Shown one piece after another: positions 16,779 through 25,211 of a stretch of 64,000 nucleotides of DNA. The first letter of the stretch is position 1. Every line of letters starts with the position of its first letter. Origin of the DNA: Butyrivibrio sp. (GTDB taxonomy: Bacteria > Bacillota > Clostridia > Lachnospirales > Lachnospiraceae); NCBI GenBank assembly GCA_023665525.1, contig JAMPDT010000001.1, positions 28,116 through 92,115 on the forward strand, written 5' to 3'. The notes below the pieces were generated by a model that was not told the origin of the DNA, searched no databases, and saw only the letters and a program-made list of their open reading frames with translations. Both the position numbers and the translations under genes were made by a program.

Positions 16779-17132
16779 TTTATGAGAATTAAATTAATAT
16801 TTTTTTATTAAAAATTGGACAAAAACACTTATAAAACGCCGGCTTTTTGAAAAATATTTGGAAATCGTGGACGTTGTATGCTTAAAAGAATTGTTTCAGG
16901 CGAAAGAAAATCAGAATTTTTATAGAAATAGAGCGTTGTTTATGCTATATTTATATTGTAATCTTCTTTTCTTGTGTGGAAAAGGAGAATTTTAACAGTC
17001 AGGAGGGAGGACAATAAAGGAGGAGTTTTCAAGGACTTACGAGAATTTGAAAAATTGAGGAGCTTTTTTTGGTGAAAAGTTATACAATATTTACAGATAT
17101 TTTTACTTACCAAGAACAAAGGAGTGAATGTA
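16779..17132. other. AT-rich gap at the right end of the island
   Basis: No supported gene. It contains only short, interrupted reading frames, the right 22-bp direct repeat (17061-17082), and the leader of rnfC ending in AAAGGAG. I see no clear -35/-10 pair of good quality for the rnf operon in it. Confidence 0.6.
17061..17082 (+). repeat. 22-bp direct repeat, right copy (candidate attR)
   Basis: Identical to 10850-10871. It lies about 50 bases upstream of the rnfC start, at the point where composition returns to that of the core genome. Confidence 0.85.
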
Positions 17133-18449
17133 TTGGGCTTACTGACTTTTAAGGGTGGGACGCACCCTTACGACGGCAAGGAGCTGTCAAGGGACGCCGC
17201 AATCGAGGAGCTTAAGGCGGGAGCGGAGCTTGTTTTTCCGCTGTCGCAGCATATCGGCGCGCCTGCCAAGCCGATTGTGGCTGTCGGCGAGCGCGTGCTT
17301 GCGGGACAGAAGATTGCCGAAAAGGGCGGATTCATATCCGCGAATATCCACAGCTCGGTTTCGGGAACTGTCAAAAAAATCGAGCCGAGGCTTGTGGCGA
17401 CGGGAGGGACGGTCAATTCGATTGTCATTGAGAACGACAACGAATACGAGCCTGCGCCCAAGCTGAACGAGCGTCCCCCGGAGGAGCTTTCCGCGGACGA
17501 AATACGCGGCATAATCGAGGAGGCGGGAATCGTCGGAATGGGCGGAGCGGGCTTTCCCACCAACGTTAAGCTTTCTCCCAAGAATCCCGAGAAGATTGAT
17601 TCCATCATCGTAAACGGCGCGGAATGCGAGCCGTATCTGACCTCGGACTACCGAAGAATGCTGGAGCATCCCGACGAGCTGGTAAACGGACTTAAGACGG
17701 TCCTGAGAATTTTCCCGGGGGCTAAGGGCTATATCGGAATCGAGAACAATAAGCCGGAGGCAATAGCGCTTTTGTCCGAATATACGGAGAACGAGCCGAA
17801 CATAGAGGTGAAGGCGCTTAAGACCAAATATCCTCAGGGCGGCGAGCGTTGTATGATCAAGGCTGTAACGGGAAGAAAAATCAACTCCAAAATGCTCCCC
17901 GCAGACGCGGGCTGCATAGTACATAATGTCGATACGGTCGTTTCGATTTATCAGGCGGTTTATGAGGGCAGACCGCTCACAAGGCGCATAATAACGGTTA
18001 CGGGCGACGCGGTTGCCGAGCCCAAGAACTTCTATGTGTATCTCGGAACGAGCCTTAAGGAGCTTGTGGACGCGGCGGGCGGCTTTAAATGCGCACCCGA
18101 GAAAATAATCTCGGGCGGTCCCATGATGGGCTTCTCGTTCTTTGATTTGAACGTGCCCGTAGTAAAGGGCTCGTCGTCGGTGCTTGCCTTCGCAAGGGAC
18201 GAGGTTTCGGCGAATCCCTCCACGGCGTGCATAAGGTGCGGACGCTGCGCCGAGGCGTGTCCCGAGAACCTTCTTCCCATGAAGCTCGCCGCTATGGCGC
18301 AGCACGGGGATTCGGACGGCTTTAAGAGGCTTTACGGAATGGAATGCGTGGAATGCGGCTGCTGCTCGTATGTTTGTCCCGCGAAGCGTCCCGTAACGCA
18401 GTCGGTACGCTCCATGAAGAAAATGATTATGGCTCAGGGCAGAAAGTAA
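17133..18449 (+). CDS. rnfC: Rnf complex subunit C
   Basis: About 438 residues. RnfC is the peripheral NADH- and FMN-binding subunit of the ferredoxin:NAD oxidoreductase. Seen are the N-terminal LLTFKGGTHP motif, the glycine-rich GIVGMGGAGFPT flavin/NADH region, the NGAECEPYL motif, and two 4Fe-4S motifs near the C-terminus: CIRCGRCAEACP and CVECGCCSYVCP. The TTG at 17133 is eight bases after AGGAG and matches the family N-terminus; a GTG at 17124 lies on top of the ribosome binding site. Confidence 0.94.
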   Translation: MGLLTFKGGTHPYDGKELSRDAAIEELKAGAELVFPLSQHIGAPAKPIVAVGERVLAGQKIAEKGGFISANIHSSVSGTVKKIEPRLVATGGTVNSIVIENDNEYEPAPKLNERPPEELSADEIRGIIEEAGIVGMGGAGFPTNVKLSPKNPEKIDSIIVNGAECEPYLTSDYRRMLEHPDELVNGLKTVLRIFPGAKGYIGIENNKPEAIALLSEYTENEPNIEVKALKTKYPQGGERCMIKAVTGRKINSKMLPADAGCIVHNVDTVVSIYQAVYEGRPLTRRIITVTGDAVAEPKNFYVYLGTSLKELVDAAGGFKCAPEKIISGGPMMGFSFFDLNVPVVKGSSSVLAFARDEVSANPSTACIRCGRCAEACPENLLPMKLAAMAQHGDSDGFKRLYGMECVECGCCSYVCPAKRPVTQSVRSMKKMIMAQGRK

Positions 18450-18464
18450 GGAGGCGGTAAGAAT

Positions 18465-19424
18465 ATGAACGAAGAAAAACTGTTAAACGTATCCTCGTCG
18501 CCCCATGTGAGGGATAAATCCTCGACGACGAGAATAATGCTCGACGTGTGCATAGCTCTATTGCCCGCCTGCGTGTTCGGAGTAATAAATTTCGGCATGA
18601 GAGCGCTTGTGGTGCTGCTTATTTCGGTGACCTGCTGCGTGTTTTTTGAGTTTATTTACGAAAAAGCAATGCATAAGCCCGTTACGGCGGGCGATTTGAG
18701 CGCGGCTGTCACGGGTCTTTTGATCGGAATGAATATGCCGCCCGAAATTCCGCTGTGGATGGTGTGCTTGGGCTGCGCGTTCGCGATTATAATAGTAAAG
18801 CAGCTTTTCGGCGGGCTGGGACAGAATTTTATGAATCCCGCGCTTGCGGCAAGGTGTTTTTTGCTCATATCGTTTGCGGGCAGAATGACGGCGTTTACCT
18901 ATGACGGAGTTACGGGAGCGACGCCCCTTGCCATGCTTAAGGCGGGAGAGAGCGTAGATGTGCTTAGGATGTTTCTCGGAACAACGGGCGGAGTGATAGG
19001 CGAAACCTGTGTCCCCGCGCTTTTGCTGGGAGCGGCGTATCTGCTTGTACGGCGCGTGATCGCCCCGACGATTCCGCTTGTTTACATCGGAGTGTTTTCG
19101 GTGTTCCTGATTATTTTCGGCGGACACGGCTTCGATATGAGCTTTATTGCGGCGCATCTTTGCGGCGGCGGACTTATGCTGGGCGCGTTCTTTATGGCGA
19201 CGGATTATGTGACCTCTCCCGTCAGCAACGGCGGAAAGGTCGTTTTCGGCGCGCTGCTCGGTATTTTTACGGGACTGTTCAGAATTTTCGGAAGCTCGGC
19301 GGAGGGAGTTTCCTACGCGATCATACTTTCCAACCTCCTTGTGCCGATTATAGAAAAGCTTACGGTGCCGAGAGCCTTCGGCGTTGTCCGTGAGAAAAAA
19401 ACAAAAGCAAAGGGGGAGATGTAA
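18465..19424 (+). CDS. rnfD: Rnf complex subunit D
   Basis: A 319-residue polytopic membrane protein. The N-terminal SSSPHVRDKSST motif and the flavinylation motif GVTGATPLAML (FMN bound to the threonine) identify RnfD. Roughly eight to ten hydrophobic helices follow. It lies 15 bases after rnfC and shares a base with rnfG. Confidence 0.94.
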   Translation: MNEEKLLNVSSSPHVRDKSSTTRIMLDVCIALLPACVFGVINFGMRALVVLLISVTCCVFFEFIYEKAMHKPVTAGDLSAAVTGLLIGMNMPPEIPLWMVCLGCAFAIIIVKQLFGGLGQNFMNPALAARCFLLISFAGRMTAFTYDGVTGATPLAMLKAGESVDVLRMFLGTTGGVIGETCVPALLLGAAYLLVRRVIAPTIPLVYIGVFSVFLIIFGGHGFDMSFIAAHLCGGGLMLGAFFMATDYVTSPVSNGGKVVFGALLGIFTGLFRIFGSSAEGVSYAIILSNLLVPIIEKLTVPRAFGVVREKKTKAKGEM

Positions 19425-20047
19425 TGAAAAAAATCATTAAGGACGCCCTTGTGCTTTTTGCGATAACTCTGATTTCAGGGCTTTTGCTCGGAACTGTCTA
19501 CCAAGTCACCAAAAAGCCCATCGAGGAGCAGAACGAGAAAACCAAAATTGCCGCGTACAACAATGTTTTTTCCGAGCTTCAAAAATACGAGGAGCTTACG
19601 GAGCTTGAAGCCGCGCAGAGTGCGGTGAAGGAGGCGGGCTATGCGGCGGTGACGCTCAACGAGGCGGTCAGGGCGTATGACGCGGACGGAAAAGAGCTTG
19701 GGCTTATTATAACCGTCACGGACGCGGACGGCTACGGCGGCAATATCAAAATGACGCTCGGCGTGGACGTATCGGGCGCGATAACGGGACTTGAGATTCT
19801 CGATATAAGCGAAACCGCGGGACTGGGAATGAAGGCAAAGGAAGCCGCCTTTAGGGAGCAGTTCGTCGGAATAAAGGCGGAGCGTGTCGAATATGTCAAG
19901 GGCGGCAAAACAAAGGATAACGAAATCGACGCCATAAGCAGCGCCACCATAACCACAAGGGCGGTTACGGCGGGAGTAAACGGCGCGCTTGAGGCGTATA
20001 GGATATTAAGCTCCGATTCGGCGAAAGGAGGCGGTGTCAGTGAATAA
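19424..20047 (+). CDS. rnfG: Rnf complex subunit G
   Basis: A 207-residue subunit with one N-terminal membrane helix (LVLFAITLISGLLLGTVYQV) and an outward FMN-binding domain. The covalent FMN attachment motif is seen as DAISSATITTRAV, with the last threonines as acceptor. LDISETAGLGMK is also typical. The reading frame starts on the last base of the rnfD stop. Confidence 0.94.
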   Translation: MKKIIKDALVLFAITLISGLLLGTVYQVTKKPIEEQNEKTKIAAYNNVFSELQKYEELTELEAAQSAVKEAGYAAVTLNEAVRAYDADGKELGLIITVTDADGYGGNIKMTLGVDVSGAITGLEILDISETAGLGMKAKEAAFREQFVGIKAERVEYVKGGKTKDNEIDAISSATITTRAVTAGVNGALEAYRILSSDSAKGGGVSE

Positions 20048-20762
20048 ATGTGTTGAACGCTTATATAACGGCGTGGTCAAGGAAAATCCCACCCTTGTGT
20101 TGATGCTCGGTATGTGTCCGACGCTCGCCGTTACGACCTCGGCTGTCAACGGCGCGGGAATGGGGCTTGCCTCCACGGTCGTGCTTGCGTTAAGCAATCT
20201 TATGATTTCTCTTTTGCGCAAGGTCATACCCGACAGGGTGAGAATGCCCGCGTACATAGTAATTGTGGCGTCCTTCGTCACGATGGTGCAGTTTTTGATG
20301 CAGGGCTTTGTGCACAGCCTGTATCAGTCGCTCGGAATCTATATTCCGCTTATTGTCGTCAACTGTATAATTCTCGGACGCGCGGAGAGCTACGCCTCCA
20401 AAAACGGTCCGCTCGAATCGCTTTTCGACGGCTTGGGAATGGGGCTTGGCTTCACGCTCTCCCTGACGGTTCTGGGCGCGTTCCGCGAGATACTCGGCGC
20501 GGGAACGGTGTTCGGCTTCAGCTTTATACCGGCAAACAACCCGACGAGCTTTGAGCCGATAAGCATCTTTGTTATGGCTCCGGGCGCGTTCTTCGTGCTT
20601 GCCATGCTTGTGGCTGCAATGAACAAAATCAAAGCCAAGAAGGGAAAGCCCATCATAGACATTTGCCGCGACGACGGCTGTATCGGCTGCTCCAACCGCT
20701 TCTGCGCGGGCAGAAGGGCGTCATGTGAAGCCGAAGCAAAGACGAAGGAGGTAGAAGGATAA
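20040..20762 (+). CDS. rnfE: Rnf complex subunit E
   Basis: About 240 residues with six membrane helices, paired with RnfA in the ion-translocating core. Typical are NPTLVLMLGMCPTLAVTT and LGIYIPLIVVNCIILGRAE. An extra C-terminal tail contains five cysteines (DDGCIGCSNRFCAGRRASC), which is not part of the membrane core. GTG at 20040 is well spaced from AAGGAGG; the GTG at 20034 is too close. Confidence 0.93.
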   Translation: MNKCVERLYNGVVKENPTLVLMLGMCPTLAVTTSAVNGAGMGLASTVVLALSNLMISLLRKVIPDRVRMPAYIVIVASFVTMVQFLMQGFVHSLYQSLGIYIPLIVVNCIILGRAESYASKNGPLESLFDGLGMGLGFTLSLTVLGAFREILGAGTVFGFSFIPANNPTSFEPISIFVMAPGAFFVLAMLVAAMNKIKAKKGKPIIDICRDDGCIGCSNRFCAGRRASCEAEAKTKEVEG

Positions 20763-21337
20763 TGAAAACTTTACTGCTTATCGCCGTTGGCTCAGCCCTC
20801 GTCAACAATGTTGTTTTAAGCCAGTTCCTCGGGCTTTGCCCGTTTTTGGGCGTTTCCAAAAAAATAAAAACGGCGGCGGGAATGGGCGCGGCGGTTATTT
20901 TTGTTATAACCGTGTCCTCGCTTTTGGCGGCGCTGATATACAGATTTATTCTCACGCCGCTTAAGCTTACCTACCTTAACACGATTGTTTTCATACTCGT
21001 GATTGCCGCGCTCGTGCAGTTTGTTGAGATGGTGCTCAAAAAAATAAGCCCGTCCCTCTATCAGGCGCTGGGCGTGTACCTGCCGCTTATAACCACCAAC
21101 TGCGCGGTGCTCGGCGTTGCGCTTACAAACGTGTCCAAGGAGTACGGCATACTTACCTCGGTGGTGAACGGCTTCGGAACGGCGGTGGGCTTTACCGTCG
21201 CGATAGTGATTCTTGCCGGGATCCGCGAGCGCAACGAGCATAACGACGTACCCGAAAGCTTTAAGGGAATGCCGATAACACTGCTGACGGCGGGGCTTAT
21301 GGCGATTGCCTTTATCGGCTTTTCGGGAATAATTTAG
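20762..21337 (+). CDS. rnfA: Rnf complex subunit A
   Basis: A 191-residue six-helix membrane protein homologous to RnfE but inserted in opposite topology. Landmarks are NNVVLSQFLGLCPFLGVS and YLPLITTNCAVLGVAL, where the conserved cysteines of the two half-repeats help bind an iron-sulfur centre between RnfA and RnfE. It starts on the last base of rnfE. Confidence 0.95.
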   Translation: MKTLLLIAVGSALVNNVVLSQFLGLCPFLGVSKKIKTAAGMGAAVIFVITVSSLLAALIYRFILTPLKLTYLNTIVFILVIAALVQFVEMVLKKISPSLYQALGVYLPLITTNCAVLGVALTNVSKEYGILTSVVNGFGTAVGFTVAIVILAGIRERNEHNDVPESFKGMPITLLTAGLMAIAFIGFSGII

Positions 21338-21356
21338 GAAGGAGCGGTGAAGAATT

Positions 21357-22148
21357 ATGACGGGTATTATAATTGCCGCTTCGATAGTGGGCGGCGTCGG
21401 AATACTTATTGGACTGTTCCTCGGAATTTCGGGCGAAAAATTAAAGGTAGAGGTTGACGAGCGCGAGGTCGCCGTCAGGGCTGAGCTGCCCGGCAACAAC
21501 TGCGGAGGCTGCGGCTTTGCGGGCTGCGACGGTCTTGCCGCCGCGATTGCCAAGGGAGAGGCTCCCGTCGGGGGCTGTCCCGTAGGAGGCGCTGCCGCCG
21601 CAGCCAAAATAGCCGCGATAATGGGAGTTGAAGCTTCTGAGGGCGCGCGGCTTGCCGCATATGTGAAATGCTCGGGGAACTGCGACACGGCAAGGGACGA
21701 TTATGTTTATACGGGCGTTGCGGACTGCAAAATGGCGGCGCTTGTGCCCAACGGAGGCGCAAAGGCGTGCGCCTACGGCTGCCTCGGACTCGGCTCCTGC
21801 GTCAAGGCGTGCGATTTTAACGCGATTCACGTTTCAAACGGCGTTGCGTCCGTGGATCCCGAGCTTTGCAGGGCATGCGGCAAATGCGTCGCGGCGTGTC
21901 CAAAGGGCTTGATAGAGCTGCGCCCCGTAAGCGGCGTCGCAAGCGTGGCGTGCTCCTCGCACGGAAAAGGAAAGCCCGTTACGGACGTGTGCAAGTCGGG
22001 CTGCGTTGGCTGTACCCTCTGCGAAAAGCAGTGCGAGCACGGCGCCATCGCCATGGACAACAATATTCCTTTGATTGACTATACTAAATGTACCGGATGT
22101 GGAAAATGTGCGGAAAAATGTCCTAAAAAAATTATTCATATCGCATAG
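21357..22148 (+). CDS. rnfB: Rnf complex subunit B
   Basis: A 263-residue ferredoxin-like subunit, the probable electron entry point. It has an N-terminal membrane anchor, the NCGGCGFAGCDGLA cluster motif with a further cysteine at GGCPVGG, then several 4Fe-4S motifs including CRACGKCVAACP, CVGCTLCEKQCEHG and CTGCGKCAEKCP. ATG at 21357 follows GGAAGGAG. The C-terminus overlaps a possible start region of the next gene. Confidence 0.95.
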   Translation: MTGIIIAASIVGGVGILIGLFLGISGEKLKVEVDEREVAVRAELPGNNCGGCGFAGCDGLAAAIAKGEAPVGGCPVGGAAAAAKIAAIMGVEASEGARLAAYVKCSGNCDTARDDYVYTGVADCKMAALVPNGGAKACAYGCLGLGSCVKACDFNAIHVSNGVASVDPELCRACGKCVAACPKGLIELRPVSGVASVACSSHGKGKPVTDVCKSGCVGCTLCEKQCEHGAIAMDNNIPLIDYTKCTGCGKCAEKCPKKIIHIA

Positions 22149-22503
22149 GTTCGATTTCCTTTTGGGCGCGGCGCTGCTTGCGGCGGCGCTGTGCCTGTTT
22201 GCGATATTCAAAAATACCAAAAGGGACGGCGGGACGGTTGAGGTCACGCAGGACGGAAAGCTTGTCGGCGTTTATCCGCTTTCCGAGAACGCCGTTTACG
22301 AGTTCTCTGCCTTTTACGGGCATAATACCCTTGTGATTGAAAACGGCTTCGCGTATATGTCCGAGTCCACCTGCCACGACCATATATGCGAGGGAATGGG
22401 CAGGATTTCCAAGGTGGGGGAAACCATAATATGTCTTCCCAACGAGCTTTTTGTCAAGGTGACGGACGGAGAGGAGGGCGATTATGACGCGGTCGTCAGA
22501 TGA
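22108..22503 (+). CDS. NusG domain II-containing membrane-anchored protein
   Basis: A small protein with one N-terminal hydrophobic helix (FLLGAALLAAALCLFAIF) and an extracytoplasmic NusG domain-II fold, marked by the cysteine pair in ESTCHDHICEGMG and CLPNELFVKV. The start is uncertain: GTG codons at 22099 and 22108 and a TTG at 22075 are in frame, all inside rnfB, and none has a good ribosome binding site, so coupling to rnfB is likely. NusG-II proteins commonly occur next to Gx-family proteins and flavin-based electron transfer genes. The stop overlaps the next gene by 20 bases. Confidence 0.8.
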   Translation: MRKNVLKKLFISHRFDFLLGAALLAAALCLFAIFKNTKRDGGTVEVTQDGKLVGVYPLSENAVYEFSAFYGHNTLVIENGFAYMSESTCHDHICEGMGRISKVGETIICLPNELFVKVTDGEEGDYDAVVR

Positions 22504-23083
22504 GCAAACCGCCCGAAAGCGGGGCGCGTCCGAGCAGACGCGCAGACAGGCGGACAAACGTCAGAGATTTATGGAAAGCGACGTGGCTCTTTACGGAATG
22601 TTTATAAGCGTCGCCGCGGTTATGAGCTATCTCGAATCGCTGGTTCCGATAAGGCTCCCCGCGCCCGGAATGAAAATCGGGCTTGCCAACATAGTGACTG
22701 TGTGGGTGCTTTATTCGATGGGAATAAAGCCTGCCGCGATAATCAGCGTTCTTCGCGTGCTTCTGGTCGGCTTCCTGTTCGGAAATCTTTACAGTATTCT
22801 TTTCAGCCTGGCGGGCGCAGCGGCAAGCCTCGGAGTTATGTACGCTCTCAAAAAATCAAAGCATTTTTCCGTAATCGGCGTGAGCATCGCGGGGGGCGTA
22901 ACGCATAATCTCGCCCAACTGGCAGTGGCAATGCCCGTGCTTGAAAACGCGAGGCTTGCGTATTATCTTCCGGCGCTTATAATAGGCGGCGTTGCGGCGG
23001 GAATTGCGATAGGCATACTCGGAGCCGTTTTATACAAAAAAATCAAGATCCTCCCGTCCAAGGGAAACGGGCGGAACCGATAA
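22484..23083 (+). CDS. Gx transporter family / heptaprenyl diphosphate synthase component I-like membrane protein
   Basis: A 199-residue protein with a basic, hydrophilic N-terminus of about 35 residues and five to six membrane helices. The segment RLPAPGMKIGLANIVTV is the family hallmark. Proteins of this family are often annotated as heptaprenyl diphosphate synthase component I, but the sequence looks like a small S-component-type transporter. It is the last gene coupled to the rnf operon; ruvA starts 20 bases later. An internal ATG at 22570 is an alternative start that would remove the charged tail. Confidence 0.78.
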   Translation: MTRSSDEQTARKRGASEQTRRQADKRQRFMESDVALYGMFISVAAVMSYLESLVPIRLPAPGMKIGLANIVTVWVLYSMGIKPAAIISVLRVLLVGFLFGNLYSILFSLAGAAASLGVMYALKKSKHFSVIGVSIAGGVTHNLAQLAVAMPVLENARLAYYLPALIIGGVAAGIAIGILGAVLYKKIKILPSKGNGRNR

Positions 23084-23103
23084 AATATTGCGGAGGTAAG
23101 GCT

Positions 23104-23712
23104 GTGATTACATATGTTAAGGGCGAGCTGAGCGAAATATACGGCAATTACATAGTGGTCGAGGCGGGCGGCGTCGGCTATGAAATGATGGTGCCGCCGT
23201 CTGCTGCGGGCGCTCTGCCGCCGCTTGGGAGCAGCGTCAAAATTTACGCCTATCAGTACGTGAAGGAGGACGCGCTTGATTTGTACGGCTTTTTAAGCCG
23301 GGACGATTTAAATATTTTCAAGCTTTTGATCACCGTCAACGGGATAGGTCCCAAGGGTGCGTTAAATATTCTTTCCGTAATCACTCCCGACGAGCTGCGT
23401 CTCGCGGTTCTTTCCGGCGATGTCAAAAGAATCCAATCCGCTCCGGGAATAGGCGCGAAAACGGCGCAGAGGCTGATTATCGAGCTTAAGGATAAGCTCT
23501 CCCTTGAGGATGTGCTTACAAAGGGCGTTTCGGACGGCGCGCAGCCGCTTCGGAGCGAGAACGGACCGAGGGACGAGGCAATCGAGGCGCTTGTCGCGCT
23601 CGGCTATTCCTCCGCGGAGGCAATAAGGGCGGTGCGCGAGGTCGAGACAGACGAGGACTCGGACGGCGAGGCTGTGCTTAAGGCGGCTCTCAAAAAGCTC
23701 GCATTTATGTAA
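23104..23712 (+). CDS. ruvA: Holliday junction branch migration protein RuvA
   Basis: A 202-residue protein: N-terminal OB domain (MITYVKGELSEIYGNYIVVE), a helix-hairpin-helix pair including LLITVNGIGPKGALNIL and SAPGIGAKTAQRLIIELKDKL, and the C-terminal RuvB-contacting domain (EAIEALVALGYSSAEA). It binds four-way junctions as a tetramer. GTG start after GCGGAGGTAAG. ruvB follows after 15 bases. Confidence 0.96.
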   Translation: MITYVKGELSEIYGNYIVVEAGGVGYEMMVPPSAAGALPPLGSSVKIYAYQYVKEDALDLYGFLSRDDLNIFKLLITVNGIGPKGALNILSVITPDELRLAVLSGDVKRIQSAPGIGAKTAQRLIIELKDKLSLEDVLTKGVSDGAQPLRSENGPRDEAIEALVALGYSSAEAIRAVREVETDEDSDGEAVLKAALKKLAFM

Positions 23713-23727
23713 TTTACGGAGAATTTT

Positions 23728-24723
23728 ATGTCAAAAAGAATGATAACAACCGAATTTACGTCCGAGGACGCGGTAATCGAGAGCAATCTGCGCCCCGCAA
23801 GCCTTGACGATTATGTCGGGCAGGAAAAAATAAAAAGCAATCTGCGGGTTTTTATCGAGGCTGCCAAAAACAGAGGCGAGGCGTTAGACCACTGCCTTTT
23901 CTACGGACCTCCGGGACTTGGCAAAACCACGCTCGCCGGAATTATCGCCTCCGAAATGGGCGTGAACATTAAGATTACCTCCGGCCCCGCGATTGAGAAG
24001 CCCGGCGATATGGCGGCAATCCTCAACAATCTTCAGGAGGGCGACCTTCTTTTTGTTGACGAGATACACAGGCTCAACAGGCAGGTCGAGGAGGTGCTTT
24101 ATCCCGCAATGGAGGATTACGCCATCGACATTATGATAGGCAAGGGGCAGACCGCGCGCTCCATAAGGCTTGAGCTTCCGCATTTTACGCTTGTGGGCGC
24201 GACCACAAGGGCGGGGCTTCTTACCGCGCCCCTGCGCGACCGCTTTGGCGTGGTGAACAGGCTGGAATATTATTCCGTTGACGAGCTTAAAAAAATAATA
24301 ATACGCTCGGCGGCGGTATTAAACGCGGGAATCGACGGCGACGGCGCGGCGGAGCTTGCGCGGCGTTCGCGCGGAACTCCCCGTCTTGCAAACAGGCTTT
24401 TAAAGCGCGTCAGGGATTTTGCGCAGGTGAAGTTCGACGGCTCGATCAACAGGGAGGTCGCTTCATATGCGCTGGACCTTCTCGAGGTCGATAAGGAGGG
24501 GCTTGACAAAAACGACAGGAACATTCTTTTTACGATTATGGAGAAATATTCGGGCGGTCCCGTGGGACTTGAAACTCTTGCCGCCTCGCTGGGCGAGGAC
24601 GCGGGTACGCTTGAGGACGTGTACGAACCGTATCTTATTTTTAACGGCTTCATAAACAGGACACCGAGGGGCAGGACCGTGACCGAGCATTGCTATAAGC
24701 ATTTCGGTCTGCCCGTGCCGTAG
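23728..24723 (+). CDS. ruvB: Holliday junction helicase RuvB
   Basis: A 331-residue AAA+ motor. Landmarks are the N-terminal [16 protein letters not shown], Walker [12 protein letters not shown], Walker [12 protein letters not shown], sensor 1 LVGATTRAG, the arginine finger in APLRDRFG, and the C-terminal winged helix region ([15 protein letters not shown]). It forms an operon with ruvA. Confidence 0.97.
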   Translation: MSKRMITTEFTSEDAVIESNLRPASLDDYVGQEKIKSNLRVFIEAAKNRGEALDHCLFYGPPGLGKTTLAGIIASEMGVNIKITSGPAIEKPGDMAAILNNLQEGDLLFVDEIHRLNRQVEEVLYPAMEDYAIDIMIGKGQTARSIRLELPHFTLVGATTRAGLLTAPLRDRFGVVNRLEYYSVDELKKIIIRSAAVLNAGIDGDGAAELARRSRGTPRLANRLLKRVRDFAQVKFDGSINREVASYALDLLEVDKEGLDKNDRNILFTIMEKYSGGPVGLETLAASLGEDAGTLEDVYEPYLIFNGFINRTPRGRTVTEHCYKHFGLPVP

Positions 24724-24787
24724 GGCGGCGCGCGTAAAATCCGATAAAGCGCCGTAAGTGAATGGGCATATTATCCCAAAATAATGC

Positions 24788-24816
24788 TTGCTTTTTGGAA
24801 AAATATATGATAATAT
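24788..24816 (+). promoter_or_regulatory. Promoter of tRNA-Leu
   Basis: TTGCTT (24788-24793), 17 bases, TAATAT (24811-24816), ending 10 bases before the tRNA. Confidence 0.65.
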
Positions 24817-24826
24817 AATCAAGCGC

Positions 24827-24909
24827 GCGGATGTGGCGGAATGGCAGACGCAGCAGACTCAAAATCTGCCGGTGGCGACATCGTGCGGGTTCAAGTCCCG
24901 CCATCCGCA
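24827..24909 (+). tRNA. tRNA-Leu (anticodon CAA)
   Basis: Cloverleaf with acceptor stem GCGGATG/CATCCGC, D-arm GGCGGAATGGCAGACGC, anticodon stem GCAGA/TCTGC around loop CTCAAAA, a class II variable arm, and T-arm GCGGGTTCAAGTCCCGC. The loop gives anticodon CAA, reading UUG. The 3' CCA is not encoded. Confidence 0.95.
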
Positions 24910-24924
24910 CTTGCTAATGACGAT

Positions 24925-24957
24925 CCGAGCTCTGTGGCAATGGGGCTCGGGTTTTTA
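24925..24957 (+). terminator. Terminator after tRNA-Leu
   Basis: CCGAGC (24925-24930) pairs with GCTCGG (24945-24950) and is followed by GTTTTTATT. Confidence 0.7.
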
Positions 24958-24980
24958 TTATATGTCGGGTGCGAAGCTGT

Positions 24981-25010
24981 AACGGCGGTATCGTGAGATG
25001 CCGCCGTTTT
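24981..25010 (+). terminator. Second hairpin terminator
   Basis: AACGGCGGTATC and GATGCCGCCGTT form a 12-bp stem with one G-U pair and a four-base loop, followed by TTGTTG; it separates the tRNA from the lipoprotein cluster. Confidence 0.6.
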
Positions 25011-25107
25011 GTTGCCCAAAGTTTCGTTATTAGACACACTATTATAAAATTTAGAAATGAATGTATATATTATGTAAAAGTTACAGTGAAATTTGGACCT
25101 TAACGGA

Positions 25108-25136
25108 TTGAAAAGAATTATAGATTATGCTATTAT
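25108..25136 (+). promoter_or_regulatory. Promoter of the lipoprotein cluster
   Basis: TTGAAA (25108-25113), 17 bases, TATTAT (25131-25136), about 75 bases before the first lipoprotein start. Confidence 0.6.
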
Positions 25137-25211
25137 ATGGAAAATGATGATATACGGATAGGGTTAAGTGCTGTTGGTATCGTACTAAAGCAAAACAAAA
25201 AGGAGGCTTCG

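Larger units (their letters stand above)
10850..17082. mobile_element. AT-rich integrated island bounded by 22-bp direct repeats
   Basis: A 6.2-kb segment whose genes are clearly more AT-rich than both flanks. It begins and ends at identical 22-base direct repeats, which look like attachment-site duplications left by site-specific integration. Content in order: promoter, 62-bp inverted repeat, STAND ATPase gene, transcarbamylase-like gene, second inverted repeat, terminator, tyrosine recombinase, Phd-type antitoxin and PIN toxin. It splits the spacer between the divergent exonuclease and rnf genes. It has no replication, conjugation or phage structural genes, so it is either a small integrative element or a remnant. 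Confidence 0.75.

Noticed and set aside
17061-17082. The 22-mer as an ordinary regulatory site of the two flanking operons
   Set aside because: Perfect 22-base identity at exactly the two composition boundaries fits integration better, although a shared site cannot be excluded without a genome-wide search.
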